DNA from: Bubalus kerabau
Lineage: Eukaryota > Chordata > Mammalia > Artiodactyla > Bovidae
Assembly (NCBI RefSeq): GCF_029407905.1
Contig: NC_073624.1
Location: forward strand, 7,204,501 to 7,268,500
Direction: 5' to 3'
Length of the DNA stretch: 64,000 nucleotides
The notes under the pieces were generated by a model. That model was not told where the DNA came from and made no database searches. It saw nothing but the letters and a program-made list of their open reading frames with translations. The translations under genes were made by a program, and so were the position numbers. Below are positions 62,534 to 64,000 of this stretch, one piece after another (within the stretch, counting starts at the first letter, position 1; the number at the start of each line of letters is the position of its first letter).

Positions 62534-64000
62534 GCATAGCACAGCTCAAACCCTGCCTCCTGCCTGAAAGGTGCTATCAGTCCCCCATAACACTGACCTC
62601 CTGGGAGACTTGCAGCTCTGCCTGGGAACTTCTGATTGACTCTTGCTCTTACTCTAGGGCTTTGTTACCCTGTTGGTTTACTCATCTCACTCTTGTTAGG
62701 ATTCATGCCCCAGATTTAGAGATTCAAATCCAGGAAAGGACAAAAGGGGAAAAGAGACAATCTGAAGCCATTATAATATAAATGCTATTCTTCCTTTCAA
62801 TTTTTAGAAGCAATTTTATGCAAGTGACAAAGACTTAATTATGGTTACAGATGAGACTATAAATGTTAACAACCTTTACAATATAAATTAAAAGTACAAT
62901 ACAAAATTAAAGGTACAGCTGATATTGAGAAGTAGAAGGTAAGGAGAAAGCTAAGGAAGAGTTGGGGTGTGAATATACCTAGCTAACCAAGTAGGGTGTT
63001 AAAAGATACTGCTTTAAGTTGAGGGAACAAGAAATACAGGTTTTAAGCATATTATTTAAAAGCTTGAAAACAAAATATTAACTAGTAAAAATGTCAAGGA
63101 AATGTAGAGAAGGCAAAACAGCTAAGTCCTGGTCTTTCCTATTGGCAAGTCAATGAAATGTTCTAAATGGACAAAGAAATAGCATTGCACTCATATTGTT
63201 TAGAGTTAGGGAAATAAGTCACCAGAACTTAATGAGAACAAAATGAGTTAAAATTAGTTTCCTTTAGAAAGTAGGAACAGAGGACTTCTTCTTTTCATTA
63301 TAAAACTTGTATTTTAATATATTACTTTATTAGATTTTTAAAAGGGAGAATGTAGAAACAAAGTAAAATTTTCTATATTGGTTTCCTCCAATAGTTTTTT
63401 CAAGATCAAGCATCTTACTAAGGAATGATTTCCCATTTGACCCTAGGCTCATTTAGTCTCACCATCCATTTTAACACCATTCATATACTGACTATCTATT
63501 AGGAGTGAGATATATAGAAGTTTAAAAAAAAAATGACATGATCTCTTAATTCTTGGAGATCATGTTATATTGTGGAGAAGACACGAAACAGATGAATAAA
63601 CAAGAACTTTCAAGTAGGTGCTGCAATAGCCAAATGGGTCAGTTAGGAAAGGACACTCTGAATGAGACCTCAATGATGGAAAGAGGCCAGTCATGCAAAG
63701 ATTTAAGGGGAACAGTATTTTAGGCATAAGGAAAAATTAGTAGAAAGGAAGTGGGAGCAAAGTCCAGACTAAAAAAAAAGACTGAGTTTCAAAAAGTTAT
63801 ATCCACAAAATAAATACAGAATAAAATCCTATTTTAAAAGACATGCAAAGAATCGGACGGAACTCTTCCAAATTAAAATATGAAAGTAGAAGTAAAATAC
63901 TCAATAGTAGGGTTGAAAAATGAAGTCAAGAAAATCTCCTGGAAACTAGTACATAATGACAAAAAGATGAAAAACTGTCAGACAAAGAAAATAAACAAAA

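Larger units (their letters stand above)
59604..64000 (-). other. MEI1: MEI1 intron running off the window
   Basis: No further MEI1 exon with convincing splice sites is seen to the window end. The region holds a Bov-tA, an L1 3'UTR piece with a nested BovB tail, an MLT1 LTR, an L1M fragment and a reversed Bov-tA. 62,760-64,000 is AT-rich without recognisable features. The preceding exons must lie beyond the window. Confidence 0.6.

Noticed and set aside
62560..62680. A possible small MEI1 exon with a GGAG|GTCAGT donor-like site.
   Set aside because: No convincing acceptor or phase match, and the reading frame does not resemble the rest of MEI1.

Overview
This is a nuclear genomic window from a ruminant, most likely a bovid. 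The evidence is the dense set of ruminant-specific interspersed repeats: Bov-tA and Bov-A2 SINEs, BovB/RTE LINEs and long tRNA-derived SINEs. Genes are split into short exons with GT/AG boundaries. Three protein-coding genes are recognisable, all read from the minus strand: SREBF2, then CCDC134, then MEI1. This is the known mammalian MEI1-CCDC134-SREBF2 neighbourhood (human 22q13.2) seen in reverse. The cattle counterpart would be chromosome 5, which is an inference.

Layout. 1-3,562 is part of SREBF2 intron 1. 3,563-3,650 is SREBF2 coding exon 1, inside a CpG-island promoter running to about 4.3 kb. The promoter carries a sterol regulatory element, an NF-Y box and GC boxes. 4.3-7.1 kb is intergenic. 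CCDC134 is complete: its six coding exons between 7,625 and 20,716 join in frame to exactly 229 residues, and a non-coding first exon lies in a small CpG island near 22.2-22.45 kb. 22.5-23.9 kb is a short intergenic gap holding an ERV-like LTR. MEI1 occupies 23.9 kb to the end of the window. Twenty coding exons (24,045-59,603) link in phase to give the last 844 or so residues. The N-terminal part lies beyond the window.

Function. The three genes share a transcription direction but no pathway. SREBF2 encodes the membrane-bound transcription factor for cholesterol synthesis. CCDC134 encodes a small ER-lumen/secretory protein. MEI1 encodes a large helical-repeat protein needed for meiotic double-strand breaks.

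Nearly all other structure is transposon-derived: five sizeable BovB fragments, nested L1s, MaLR and ERV LTRs, and more than twenty SINEs. I found no evidence for a new biological system. The points most worth a second look are two near-identical BovB copies facing each other across two MEI1 exons, the weak MEI1 and CCDC134 splice donors, the SREBF2 promoter details, and a C-tract inside SREBF2 intron 1. Exon boundaries come from reading splice signals, reading frame and family recall; no alignment was run.
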